Positions 20,657 through 30,755 of a DNA stretch of 64,000 bases are shown here, piece by piece (within the stretch, counting starts at the first letter, position 1; each line of letters begins with the position of its first letter). A model generated the notes under the pieces. It saw only the letters and a program-made list of their open reading frames with translations, was not told where the DNA came from and ran no database searches. Origin of the DNA: Phymatolithon calcareum (lineage: Eukaryota > Rhodophyta > Florideophyceae > Hapalidiales). A program made the position numbers and the translations under genes. The stretch is taken from the NCBI GenBank assembly GCA_977006965.1, contig OZ345374.1, positions 682,001 to 746,000 on the forward strand, written 5' to 3'.

Positions 20657-21790
20657 ATGTCGACCAAGATGTGGATCGTGTCGGCTCCGAACGAGGGCGG
20701 CACCTCCGCATTCTCCGCAATGAAGGAAAGACTGTCAGACAAGCTTGGACTGTGCGCGACGTATCAGCTAGAACTCCCCTCCGCTCTGCGCGTCGGTACG
20801 CTCGATTCTCTCATCGCCGTTGCGGATGCCGCATCCCGTGATGACCGTGTCGTCGAGACAACTACCGACCGTGTGTTGCGCCAGTATAGGGATCTGGTAA
20901 AGGACGACACTGCAGTTCCGCTAATCGAGGGTGAAGATGTGTCCAGCTACATGTCATTCTTCGAATGGGATGAAGCCAAATTTAATTCCGCTGACTCCCT
21001 ATCCGATATCCGTCAAGCTATAGTGGACCAGGTTGCTCGTATTGAGGATGACATGAAGGTCCAACTTACCGAATACACGGCGACCCGTCAGGCACTCACG
21101 GCCATCGAACGCCGCTCACAGGGAAATCTCATGACCCGCAGTCTGGCCACGGTAGTTGAAGAGAAGGATGTCGTTGAATCTGAGTATCTCACCACACTGT
21201 TCGTTGTCATGCCGACGTACACCGTGGACGAGTTTAAGGAAAGCTACGAAACTCTCGCCGACCTAGTAGTTCCGCGTTCCGCCCGAGATATTTCTGTTGA
21301 TAGCGAGTATTCCCTTGTCGGTGTGACGGTATTCCGAAAATGTGTTGACGATTTCAAGGCCGCCTGTCGTGACAAACGATACACGGTCCGCGATTTCACA
21401 TTCGATCCCAACGCACAGAGCCGCAGCGCCGAAGAGGAGGCCAAACTCGCCGACGAGGCCGACGAGCAACTCGAAACGTTTACAAAATGGGCTGATGCCA
21501 ATTACGCCGAGTGTTTCCTCGCCATGGTGCATCTAAAGGCAATTCGGGCGTTTGCTGAAAGTGTGCTCCGGTACGGATTGCCTATCAATTTTGACGTTGT
21601 AGTTCTGGCACCGGCTGCGAAGGTCGAGCCACGCCTACGTGCCCAGCTGAAAGATATGTTCTCCCATCTTGGGGGCTCGTGGGCGTCCGAGAAGGAGGAG
21701 GAGACAACGAATGTTCCTGGCGTTGCGGCCACTGGCGATTTTTATCCTTACGTGTACTTGGAACTGCCACTGCCTCTCTCTCTTAATTGA
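20657..21790 (+). CDS. V-type H+-ATPase subunit C, 377 aa
   Basis: Full-length match to subunit C (yeast Vma5, plant VHA-C/DET3, about 375-390 residues). Characteristic stretches are LRVGTLDSL near residue 50, SYMSFFEWDEAKF, IEDDMKVQLTEY, MTRSL, DVVESEYLTTL, YETLADLVVPRS and FAESVLRYGLPINF near the C-terminus. The subunit links the cytosolic V1 head to the peripheral stalks and controls reversible V1-Vo assembly on vacuolar and Golgi membranes. The ATG at 20657 gives the conserved N-terminus (MSTKMWIVSAP). The longer open frame upstream to 20462 is pyrimidine-rich leader. No intron is needed. Confidence 0.96.
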   Translation: MSTKMWIVSAPNEGGTSAFSAMKERLSDKLGLCATYQLELPSALRVGTLDSLIAVADAASRDDRVVETTTDRVLRQYRDLVKDDTAVPLIEGEDVSSYMSFFEWDEAKFNSADSLSDIRQAIVDQVARIEDDMKVQLTEYTATRQALTAIERRSQGNLMTRSLATVVEEKDVVESEYLTTLFVVMPTYTVDEFKESYETLADLVVPRSARDISVDSEYSLVGVTVFRKCVDDFKAACRDKRYTVRDFTFDPNAQSRSAEEEAKLADEADEQLETFTKWADANYAECFLAMVHLKAIRAFAESVLRYGLPINFDVVVLAPAAKVEPRLRAQLKDMFSHLGGSWASEKEEETTNVPGVAATGDFYPYVYLELPLPLSLN

Positions 21791-22055
21791 AGCTAACAGC
21801 TAACTTTTCCCTTTGTAGCAGGCGGATGTAGTTCATCAGGGCATATGCATTAAGCAGGACTAGGTAGCTTCCTCGAATTATTCTTCACGTGTTTGCCATG
21901 TCGACCAAACGTGCGCGACCTTCATCGGCCCTAAAACTGAGTTCATTAAACCACCCTCCCTGTGGATACATAGACAATGCGTGACACATGATGTGCAATT
22001 GCTCAATTGTGGTTCATTCTCCTCTTTATGATGGCTACAAAATTGAATAAACACT

Positions 22056-24011
22056 TCAAGCGTTTGAACTTGGCCAAGCGTACCTCTGAAGTACTTTGAC
22101 TTCATTCAGTACCAGACCAGCCTCCTGGAATTGTTTCTTCGCTTTTGCGATCTCCATATCGTTGAGATGTATAACTGGATCCGGCACGCAAATGACAGCT
22201 CCACCACTTCCACACATCTTCCCCGCAAACCCGGCCTGATTTGCCGTCTCCACGAGGTGCATGTTCCCCTCGCCCACAGCATTCCTACCTACGAGGTCCA
22301 GCCGTAAATCAAAATTTTCTCGCATGAGCGCGGGCAATTCCGAAATATTACCGCCCGGGGAAAGTACCTTTCGACCGCGTTCCGCAATAGCTCCCAACTG
22401 CCTCATTTTCAAGACTACATCAGGATCCCCAGCGCGAAATCGTTGTCCAAGAGTTGAATGGACTTTGCCTGAATGCTCCCCAACACGATGGTCAGATCGA
22501 TATCCAATCCACAGTTGTGGCAATTTAGTTTCATCCAATCGTTCATATATGCTTGGTCCGTCCCTCGAAAAATCCATAAAGGTGCAGCCCTGAAATACTT
22601 GAGCCACCCTGTCCATCAGTCCACATTCAATGCCGAGCAAATCCTTCTCTACGCTGCGCAAGCGCGTTGGCCAAGACGCAATATCACTGTCCAATTTGTA
22701 CAACGAAGTGCCATAAAAACGAGCAAGTGCCCGAAAAGTTGCAAGGATTAGTGCTGAAGATCCCGCCAACCCAAGGCGCACCGGAATTGTAGTCGAGTAC
22801 GTGAGCATACAGTTGCGATTTTCATACCCTCTCTTCTTCTCCCCATTCGCGGTTTCCCCGACCTTCGGGTCTTTAAGCAGCTCTGCAAACGCCGCCGCTG
22901 CCGCCACAACAAGCTGACGAGCCCCGTAATTCATGCCATGTCTTTCAACACACTTTGCCAATTCCGAAATGCTCCCAAAATCGTTCGCTAGCTCATGGGC
23001 TGCGTTACCAAGCACTGAAAACCGCTCCGCTGGAGTGGCGACGACTTCCGCATATCCTTCGGACGCAAGTGCAACAGCGATCGTCTTCCCGCCATACCCA
23101 TCACTCGGATTACCCAGGAGACCAGCCCTTGGATATGCCCTCCCAACCGCAGGCTCATTCGGAGCTCGCAACGCTTCAGTGTCGCCGATCGCACTGCCAT
23201 AATTCCAGAGCGCGTCACGGTAATGCGCGAGACCGCCGATATCAATACGGTCAACTGTTTTGAGGAGTTTGCACGCTCTCTGATGTATCATCCAGCTTAG
23301 CCAGAAGCCGGGCGCGTCGCGCTGTTTAAGTGGGGCGTCAGCCTTCTCTCTCAAAAACACTTGAAACAGACTCCAAACCCCACGGAGCACGAAGTACACG
23401 GGCGCAGATGCAAGATTGGAAGGAGATTCCGCAACGGATGCCGGCTTCTCGACGAGTTCCATTGCGTACCCTTTGTTATCAGCTCGGAACATACCTCGTC
23501 GGACACAATCGGCTGGATCGCGGAGAGGATAAGCAAAGGCACCGACAGAAGCTCTTGAGGACAAGAAATCTGTCAATTTGGCGCAGATGTCGAGATCTGG
23601 GAGAATGGTATCGCCGGCGACAATGATGGCGAGATCGTTGCTGAGGGATAACGCCGCAACACCGAGTCGCATGGCGGCGACGGCACCGCTACGTGTTTCA
23701 TTGGAGGTTGTGCCATCAGAGATGACACGGCACTTTGGCACGCCTTTTGCCCATTTCATGTACAAGGCGTAATGCACTGCGTTGGTCACAACGATGACCT
23801 CGGAAAGCGCGGGAAGCGCGAAGAAAGATTCGATCCAGTGGGAGAGAATCACCCGTCCGCCAAGTGGGAGAAGCGGTTTTGGCGTGCCACTTAGATAGTT
23901 AAAGGCCGAGCTGGTGTTGATATCGCAGGCAAGGCGGGTACCGAACCCTGCCGCCAGAAGTACCACGCCAACGCGTGCTGTAGGCGCACCTTCACGCTTC
24001 ATGGATGCCAT
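22056..24011 (-). CDS. Sugar nucleotidyltransferase-glucuronokinase fusion, 651 aa
   Basis: Residues about 14-260 form a nucleotidyltransferase domain with LLAAGFGTRL (18-27) and TPKPLLPLGG. From about residue 295 (GLLGNPSDGYGGKT) to the end it follows plant glucuronokinase, a GHMP kinase: the ATP-binding loop LGLAGSSALI (about 412), GLMDRVAQVFQG, SGKVHSTLGQRF and the C-terminal KMCGSGGAVI (about 598). Glucuronokinase makes glucuronate-1-phosphate in the inositol-oxygenation route to UDP-glucuronate. A fused nucleotidyltransferase could catalyse the next step in one polypeptide. The kinase half is solid; the nucleotide and sugar specificity of the N-terminal half is inferred. The frame opens at 24020 without an ATG, so I start at 24011; 24002 is also possible. 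Confidence 0.9.
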   Translation of the reverse strand: MASMKREGAPTARVGVVLLAAGFGTRLACDINTSSAFNYLSGTPKPLLPLGGRVILSHWIESFFALPALSEVIVVTNAVHYALYMKWAKGVPKCRVISDGTTSNETRSGAVAAMRLGVAALSLSNDLAIIVAGDTILPDLDICAKLTDFLSSRASVGAFAYPLRDPADCVRRGMFRADNKGYAMELVEKPASVAESPSNLASAPVYFVLRGVWSLFQVFLREKADAPLKQRDAPGFWLSWMIHQRACKLLKTVDRIDIGGLAHYRDALWNYGSAIGDTEALRAPNEPAVGRAYPRAGLLGNPSDGYGGKTIAVALASEGYAEVVATPAERFSVLGNAAHELANDFGSISELAKCVERHGMNYGARQLVVAAAAAFAELLKDPKVGETANGEKKRGYENRNCMLTYSTTIPVRLGLAGSSALILATFRALARFYGTSLYKLDSDIASWPTRLRSVEKDLLGIECGLMDRVAQVFQGCTFMDFSRDGPSIYERLDETKLPQLWIGYRSDHRVGEHSGKVHSTLGQRFRAGDPDVVLKMRQLGAIAERGRKVLSPGGNISELPALMRENFDLRLDLVGRNAVGEGNMHLVETANQAGFAGKMCGSGGAVICVPDPVIHLNDMEIAKAKKQFQEAGLVLNEVKVLQRYAWPSSNA

Positions 24012-24153
24012 GTTTCGCAATAGCCGGTGGAAGAAACACTTGATTTCTCAAGCTTCGGATCGGATCTGGGAATAAATTTGTCATCGGGAACTAGGACCTT
24101 ATTCATGCATGAATGTTAAATTACGGATATTTTGTTAAAATTATTGATGCTCG

Positions 24154-24238
24154 TTTCCTTTGAAGGAAATGAAAATTAATCAGAAATCATCGGTTGATAT
24201 GCATATCAACCGAAAAATGAATTTATGAATTCATTTTT
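24154..24238. repeat. Cluster of three small palindromes
   Basis: In 85 bases there are TTTCCTT/AAGGAAA (24154-24169), a perfect 22-base palindrome with GATATGCATATC centre (24191-24212), and 11-base arms AAAAATGAATT/AATTCATTTTT (24213-24238). They lie in the divergent promoter region between the glucuronokinase fusion and the longin-like gene. Confidence 0.75.
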
Positions 24239-24399
24239 ACTAGAATTGTACATTTTAATGAGGAGTTTTTAAACTCAACTAAATTGAAATCTTGGGTATG
24301 CTGAAACAAGAAGTTAAAAATGGGTTGCCTCTTCAGGAGATAAAAACGTGCACTCGCAACCAGTTGGAACTCAGGTACGCAGCACACTGTTGCTCGAAA

Positions 24400-25355
24400 A
24401 TGCTGCACAGTTTTTTGATAATCTCCGGACGAGGCGGCATAGTTCTGTTCCGCAAATCCCTCACAAGGAATTTGAACCAGCCACGATTGATCGCCGGCCT
24501 TCTCACCGCGTTATGCAAGGAATCAACCGGAAGGGTCGGAATTCCCGTCTCGTATTTGGAAATGGAGCACTTCGCCATTACTGTCGTCGAAGACTCCGCG
24601 GCGCACGCAGACCCTGACGCCGAGTATCTACGCTGTGTGTCCTTCCACGATGTAGGCGATGTATGTATCCCTTGGCACATCCTTTCAACACCATCCATCA
24701 CATGGACAGCGTCTAACTGCTGCCCATCACCACTCCGATGGACGGCTTACAGGGCGAGCTGTACGGCCGCGTGATAGGGACTGAATTGTTGCACGCCTTC
24801 CGCGATGAATACTCCTTCACATTGGCTACCGTGCAGCTCGCGGGGACCGAGGGTGTGGAAGCGTTATTCAAGGGTTTTGGAGCGCGTATCCGACGTGCCA
24901 TCGAGGGTGCCGTTCATCCGTTGCTTCTCCATCGTACGTGTATCACTTGAATCTTCCTAATGGGCGAAAAAACAAGTCAGCTGACGCAAATTCAATGGTG
25001 GTTTGGCACAGTTGAGCGACATGTCGGAATCGAGCAGGCGGTCCTGGTGCGTGACGGGGGACGCGGCTCTTTCGGAGGTACACTCGGAACAACGTGGTAT
25101 TCCACTCGCGGTGCAGGCGAATCCAGTCTCGTCGCAGACCTTCAAGGTCTCATGAACGTCTCAGATGATGTTTTGGCCTCGCGTGGTAATAAGGCGCAGG
25201 TGCTCACACTCGGCGATCATGTTCGCATTCAGCGGCTTGCGCTTGCCACGCTCATTGTTGTGACGCAACCACCGCATACATGCAACGACTGTGCGGATCA
25301 AATTGAAGAGACCTGTCGCGTGCTACAGCGATGTAAGTCCTACTTCTTTTTTTAA
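24400..25355 (+). CDS. Putative longin-like trafficking protein, spliced (3' end uncertain)
   Basis: The ATG at 24400 begins MLHSFLIISGRGGIVLFRK, a strand-turn-strand pattern typical of longin domains in trafficking proteins. Exon 1 ends at 24660 at a strong donor (GTATGT). Removing 24661-24752 and 24934-25011 joins three frames in phase: first longin-like part, then YGRVIGTELLHAFRDEYSF, then a second globular part with VGIEQAVLVRDGG and LQGLMNVSDDVL. A third donor, GTAAGT at 25333, with an acceptor near 25379, would extend the protein. Without it the frame stops at 25355. I cannot name the family with confidence; MON1/CCZ1/HPS-type or adaptor-related longins are possibilities. Confidence 0.6.
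24661..24752 (+). other. Predicted intron 1 of the longin-like gene (92 nt)
   Basis: Donor GTATGT, acceptor CTTACAG. Splicing is in phase 0 and restores a continuous frame; the unspliced frame runs into unrelated sequence. Confidence 0.65.
24934..25011 (+). other. Predicted intron 2 of the longin-like gene (78 nt)
   Basis: Donor GTACGT, acceptor TTGGCACAG. The phase-1 junction keeps the downstream frame open. The alternative acceptor GTCAG, 31 bases earlier, gives the wrong frame. Confidence 0.65.
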
Positions 25356-25379
25356 TTTTCTGGCCGTTGGCTCTTGTAG
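25333..25379 (+). other. Possible intron 3 of the longin-like gene (47 nt)
   Basis: A consensus donor GTAAGT, a T-rich tract and acceptor CTTGTAG are present. The exon beyond shows no clear conservation, so this is tentative. At 47 bases it would be the shortest intron here. Confidence 0.35.
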
Positions 25380-25626
25380 TTGCTGACGACATGAGTTGTT
25401 GTTTCTTGCGCTTTGTTTGTGCGATGGGGATGTGCGGGCTCAGTGTTTGTTCTTACGAGCGGGTTGCAAGGATCACAATTAGTGACTTGAGTCGGTTGTA
25501 GGATTTGAAATTGGTCAGTTGGTTTAGAGTGTGTGTCAAAACTGGAGTGCCGGTTCGGAAAGCTGGTTATGTGTACAGTACGAATAGAATATACAAACAG
25601 TACATTAAGTAGGCGCGACGCACATG

Positions 25627-26376
25627 TTACTCCGTCTCCTTCCTCACCCGACTTTTCGATTGTACCGCGGTAAGGGCCATGACGATGAAAACAAGCGCGA
25701 AAACCAGACCAAGCGTCCATGTACATCCGTATTTGGTTGAACTGCCCAATGTAGCCAACGAAACCCCAAGATGTAGCACATACCCAACAAACACCTTGAT
25801 CCAACTTGGGTCTTCTGAATATGCGGGCCAGATGAGAATGCCAAGCGAAATATGCAAAAGGGAGAACGCAAGCGCATTACCAGAAGCCGCAACGATGAAG
25901 TTGATGCTGCAATTTTTGGTATAAATAGCAGTGTTGTTCGCAAACTCGTCGACAACCGTAGCGTAAAAATTGATCATGGCGCTGAGAAATGCGTAACCGA
26001 CGCCGATAGACATTCCAGTCAGAAGGTCGTTCTTAACTCCAGGTCGCAGAAACGCTTCGACGCCGTCGCCGGTCCTCGACAGTATCCGGAATATGCGGTG
26101 CAGAAGAAATCGCATGAGCTCTTGTGTGGAAACAGCGATGAAGAGCGACCATCCATATACATTTCGCAATGGAGGAATGGCTAGCCAAATTACTCCGGAG
26201 AGCATCATGGCGAGACTCCACATAAATGCGCCGAGAATGGCAAGAACAAGCAGATGCGAATGAGGTTGCAGAACACATAGTATGAGCGCGAGACTGGGTG
26301 CAGCGGAGATGAAGAAAACGCCGATCGCTACCATGGTAACCATGATGCCAGACGTCGTCCGCGCGGGGCGGAGCAT
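25627..26376 (-). CDS. Gamma-secretase subunit APH-1, 249 aa
   Basis: Seven hydrophobic segments in a protein of typical APH-1 length. The order of features matches the family: an N-terminal helix (VFFISAAPSLALIL), a WLAIPP loop, QELMRFLLHR (animal QEVFRFAYYK), the glycine-motif helix GMSIGVGYAF (animal GLSFGI), SAMINFYATVVDE, and the His-containing helix LLHISLGILIW (animal LLHTFWGVVFF). APH-1 scaffolds presenilin and nicastrin in the intramembrane protease gamma-secretase. Two in-frame ATGs are possible: 26376, or 26343, which fits the usual N-terminus better. It is convergent with the longin-like gene. No other gamma-secretase subunit lies in the window. Confidence 0.9.
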   Translation of the reverse strand: MLRPARTTSGIMVTMVAIGVFFISAAPSLALILCVLQPHSHLLVLAILGAFMWSLAMMLSGVIWLAIPPLRNVYGWSLFIAVSTQELMRFLLHRIFRILSRTGDGVEAFLRPGVKNDLLTGMSIGVGYAFLSAMINFYATVVDEFANNTAIYTKNCSINFIVAASGNALAFSLLHISLGILIWPAYSEDPSWIKVFVGYVLHLGVSLATLGSSTKYGCTWTLGLVFALVFIVMALTAVQSKSRVRKETE

Positions 26377-26498
26377 ACACGAGAAAGCGCGTCAGCTCGG
26401 AACACCCGCAATAACGGCTGTGTCGTTGTGAAGAAATCGTCAATTCGGTGCTTCATGTGCAGGTACAATTTGACCTTCGAAAAAATAATCGAAAAACA

Positions 26499-26628
26499 TT
26501 GATAGCTTCAGATGTAAGCTATCAAAAAGTATAATTAACCTTCACATTTAGCGCACATAGACACAGGCCATAGCAAGAAAAGGCTCAACTTGTCGAGTTG
26601 GAACAATTTTCAGTTCAACACGACAAGT
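26499..26628. repeat. Two foldbacks upstream of APH-1
   Basis: Arms TTGATAGCTT/AAGCTATCAA (26499-26525, 7-base loop) and a longer imperfect hairpin with ACTTGTCG and CGACAAGT ends (26588-26628). Confidence 0.65.
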
Positions 26629-26894
26629 GCGATATTTCAGGCAAGGGAGTAAGCTGAAAAACAGTGAGTACATAGTGCCGCCAACTCGATGGATTTGCCA
26701 ACGTAGCAGCAAAGAAAAACCGGTGGTGTGCGAAGTGTACAGATGCGTGCGACGAAATAATTGCCCTACGCTAGCAGGTCAAAGGCCGAGAGTCGAACTC
26801 AAGAAGTAAAACCAAAACTAATTTCGCACATCTTCGCAATTCCACCTTGCGCGAACATCTCGGTCAATGAAGATGGCTTCATCGTGCGGCACTC

Positions 26895-27290
26895 AGACGA
26901 AGTAGTGATGGACGACCTAAAAAGGGAGGGTTTGACTGTTCAGTCGAAGGAGGTGATCCCCAATGGTACTCAGTCCCATGTTCCAGTGGCTAGTGACTGC
27001 GCAGGATTAAGATGCTCCGGTTACGGCCTCTCCCATTGCTCCCAACATGATTCAAGACTCCCCGGCCGCCTCCGCCGACGAGGGATCAAGAACAGCAACT
27101 TCCACAGGGCAGAACTTCAACATACTCAATCGAGGGCCTCCAAAGACGAATCGCCATCCGCCTCTCTAAACCTCCACTTGGATTACAACAGGTCGTGACT
27201 CCTGCCGGCAGTTGAGTATCTGCCGGTTGCGCTATTTATACCCTGTATGAACAAAATACACGTGGCCGTACACGTGGACGAGACACGAAG
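26895..27290 (-). repeat. Dispersed repeat D, copy C (inverted relative to A and B)
   Basis: The reverse complement of this stretch matches the cores at 11570-11935 and 19275-19645, from the AGGTGATCCCC end to the CACGTGGAC end, with substitutions and a deletion near 27165. Its left edge continues an open frame (26761-27198) with DDLKREGLTVQ joined to the shared KEVIPNGTQ. This is the best hint that D once encoded protein in this direction. Confidence 0.75.
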
Positions 27291-29326
27291 GCCATGCAAG
27301 ACCAACGAATTCCTTGTACTGTACTGTATAGTGTATGGTTATGGTGTTATGGTCATACATGGGGCCCCGTGACGTGGGGAAAAGAGGCAACTTTACTAGC
27401 ATTGCTGGGATATCTCTCTTATATTGTTGTCCAAGTTAATCTTTACTACAAGTCAAAATATTTGGAACTGTAACAGCGGACATTGCGAGACTCGTAAAAG
27501 ACGGACGCAAAATCCCTTATCGCTTCACAATTCCTCGTCAACATCATGATGACGCGATCGCATTTGGACATGACACCATCGGATTCGAAGTTTGTTGATT
27601 GGCTATCCAATATCCAACTGGAGGTTAAACTTCTACTCATATTACCTGTGCGTCATGCTTGATCTTATTCCTGGCCACTTATTCGACACCAAAGCCCCAC
27701 ATCGAGATGTAATCAATGATGCCACGCAGTCAATCCCAATGCTACCGAAATTGTTTTAACGTCACGCAAGTCTCTGATAGTTATGATGGACTTTCTCACA
27801 GTGCAGCATGTCCAACATCGCCCGTTGCGCTATACTTTCGTGTCAAAGATCACTTTGCTTATTTCCACGTACACAATAGGGACCACACAGGGTGCTTGTG
27901 AACAATTCTGAGCTGTGCTTTTCTGACAAATCGGTATCTCTTATCGTGTAACACTTATACCCTACTCTCGTCAACGAAGCTCTGCGGGCACAGTGCTTGT
28001 TCAGCTAAATCTTACTCTCTCTCAACTTTCCTTCTGGGCACTGTGATGTGTTACAATTGCCGGATGTGCTTTCCCTCGCATTTCCAAACTTGTACGAATC
28101 TAAAGTATACAGTATCCTATCATGCTGTTCTCCTATCACAGAGAAAAAGCTGGATATAGAATCCGTCATTCGCGCTTCGCACATCTCTGTACTTGTCAGC
28201 CATGACGAAAATCGTATCGTGCTGAGCACTGTGCATCTCCGTTTTCCTCCTATCAGGTCTTCAAGGAGATGAATCTTCATGTGGACTTCTGCACACGTCG
28301 TGCGTCTCTTGAGGTACCGAAACTAGTGAGTCTGCTACCGCAATCGAGCTCATAAACATCGAAGAAATTGAAGATTCTTTGTAACGAAGTCAAAGAGAAG
28401 TTTTGGAGGAAGTGGATATCTTTCGCTGAAACGAAATTGCTTCCCACAACATTGACCGGCCAAAGTCGGAACTCGGGATAACGTGCTTGTTCGTAGATCA
28501 ACGTTTTATAATAAAAAGCTCTCATTCAGGTAGATCGGTCCCCATGGACTGGAAATGTGACTGACTGGCTTGTCTAGAAGCGTCATGACTACGCCTTCTG
28601 GAAAAGGAAAAAAACGTTTGTCACGAAAAAGACCCTGACTCATTATCACTATCGAAGACACTCCTGAGGTGCTCCAGCCGTTCCTTAAATTACATGGGAT
28701 TGGTCTTTCCGAAACAAAGGAAGTGAAACATTCTTCCGCGGTGTTCGATTACACAGGGACATACCATTCGCCCTCCTTTCTGCCACACTATCTTAGTGTG
28801 CCTCCTGTTGTAGAGCAGGAGAATCATGGCCCATTGCCATGTACACTGGATCAAAGAGCATCAGCGTTGTGACCTGGGCTGCTCCAGATATGATCGGTAT
28901 TCTCCGATATCGCATTTTATACTCGACATCAATTTTGGAGACCCACTTTGTACGGATCCGTTGCGCTCCGCGGAGTACAAGACACGTCGCTTCTACGATT
29001 GCCGAATGTAGATGCTACGCTACTAGGTTTTCGGATTCGATCGCATGCCGTCCCTGGAAGCAGCATCAGGTACCCAACGCTCGTCTGTACACTTCAAGAT
29101 GCACATGGCTCCGCTCCCAAAAATCCCAAAACCATCACATCTTTTTGCATTGGTAATGACTGCAAACGGGACGAGCATCGCGGTGGCACAGCCTTTGAAT
29201 CGCAACGAGGTGCAACCACAAGTCTAGTTTGCTTTGCGGTAATTGCAACGCACTGAACACTGGCAAAAATTTCACAGCAAGAACTGCAAATCCTGTCCGG
29301 AAGGGGCAACAAAATCGTTAAGGAGA
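27291..29326. other. Two kilobases with no recognised gene
   Basis: Open frames of 60-105 codons exist (for example 28669-28872 and 28948-29256 on the plus strand), but none resembles a known family and several overlap in both strands. They may be decayed element sequence. No inverted or direct repeat was found. Confidence 0.4.
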
Positions 29327-30597
29327 TCAACATATGCGATGCAGCATTGTTTGCAACTGCAGCGCCATGGCCTTTCTAGAGAATCGTTCCCTTACTCTCT
29401 CCCGTCCCGCCTTACCAACCTTCCTTCGTAGCGCTGTATCCTCAAGAAGTTTTCCGACAGCTTCCGCAAACGCCTGTGCGGTACCCTCGCACAGGAACCC
29501 GGTCTCCCCGTGAACGATGCTCTCTCGTGGACCGCCGGAGTCGACTGCAACGACCGGCGTGCCAGCCGCCATGGCTTCCAATGGCACGATGCCGAAATGC
29601 TCGTTCGATGGGGTATATAGCACGGCCTGCGCGTCGCGCAACAGTCGTGCTCGATCCGCGTGTGATACATTGCGTCGAAATTGAACTCGATCTTCCACAC
29701 CGCAAACTTGCGCGTGCGATTGTAGCTCTTCGAAATGCTCGACGTTCTCGCGCACCCGCGCGTCATACCCACCAGCGACGACTAGCTTCACTTCCTTACC
29801 CCGCGCGCCGTGCAGCAATGACAGGGATTCGATGGCCAGCTGTACGTCTTTCTTCCGCTCAAACCGGTTCAGCGACAACAGAAACACCTCCCCCTTCGCA
29901 TCCACCTCTGCTGCCTCTTCCCCAATTTCGACGCACGGATACACAACATCCGGTTCCAACACGCCACGGAACGCGTCTCGAAACACATGACGCGTATACT
30001 GTGAGTTAACCGCAATCGCACCAGCGCATCGCAAACACGCGCCCTCTGCCCCATCGATAATCTTTCGATACAGCGTTCGCATCAATCCGCTCTTCTTCAC
30101 GAGCGTTTTGGACAACTCCTTATCCGGAAAGTGACAGTAAAACAAAACCGGCACCCCAAACAGCGCAAACACTGCCGCGGGTAGAGTGACAATATCCACT
30201 ATAGCCACATCCGGTCGCGAAAACAGTGCCACCCATAACGCAACCAGCGCGCATCGCACCGCCGCGCACAGCGCCTGTCCGTCTCGCCAAACCACTCCCA
30301 TCAGACACAATTCCAACCCCCTTCTGCAACCGCAACGGCACGCAGAGATGCATCTAGACGCACCTGCAATCGGCCAAGAATAGCCCGAGGAAACGGCACC
30401 CGCAACACGCGCGCACTCACACGTCCGTCTGCAACCTCCGCGAAGCAGCGCGAGCGGTCAAGATGTGGCGTATGTATCACACACTCGTGCCCAAGCGCCT
30501 GCAGCCCGAGCGCGGCATCAATAACCAGCCGCTCCGCGCCCCCCAGGCCGAGGTCTGGATGCACGACCGCGACACGCATTCGGCGCGTCTTCATCAT
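29327..30597 (-). CDS. ALG2 alpha-1,3/1,6-mannosyltransferase, 393 aa, one intron
   Basis: A GT4 glycosyltransferase matching ALG2 along its length. ALG2 adds the second and third mannose to the dolichol-linked oligosaccharide on the cytosolic ER face. Exon 1 holds VAVVHPDLGLGGAERLV. Exon 2 holds LFYCHFPD, a single hydrophobic stretch before it, LLSLNRFERKKDV, VAGGYDARV, and the donor-binding signature SNEHFGIVPLEAM with both glutamates. Removal of an 89-base intron (30275-30363) joins GRLQ to ALCAAV in frame and deletes about 30 residues that the human protein lacks. Starts at 30627, 30597 and 30594 are all in frame; the double Met at 30597 is closest to the conserved region. Confidence 0.92.
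30275..30363 (-). other. ALG2 intron (89 nt)
   Basis: Donor CAG|GTGCGT, acceptor GGACAG|GCG, phase 0. Without splicing, the first reading frame stops at 30301 and the rest of ALG2 lies in another frame. Confidence 0.85.
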
Positions 30598-30755
30598 GAA
30601 AAGCACCTCCACTGCTCGGTGTAACATTCAGTTCCGTCCCAAAGAACAAAACCCGCAACTGTAATGCCAAATTTTCCAAAATGTAAATTTACAATGCCAA
30701 CAATGTACCTCATTCTGATCTCCATTCCATTCCAATGCGCCCGCCGTCATCCACA

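Noticed and set aside
25352-25804. 150-codon minus-strand frame next to APH-1
   Set aside because: It overlaps the APH-1 coding sequence in another frame and has no recognisable features.
26780-26870. Possible minus-strand tRNA T-arm (GAGTTCGACTC)
   Set aside because: No matching acceptor, D-arm or anticodon stem on the 5' side.
29327-30316. ALG2 as a frameshifted pseudogene
   Set aside because: A consensus GT-AG intron of 89 bases restores the frame in phase 0 and brings the length of the region into line with human ALG2.
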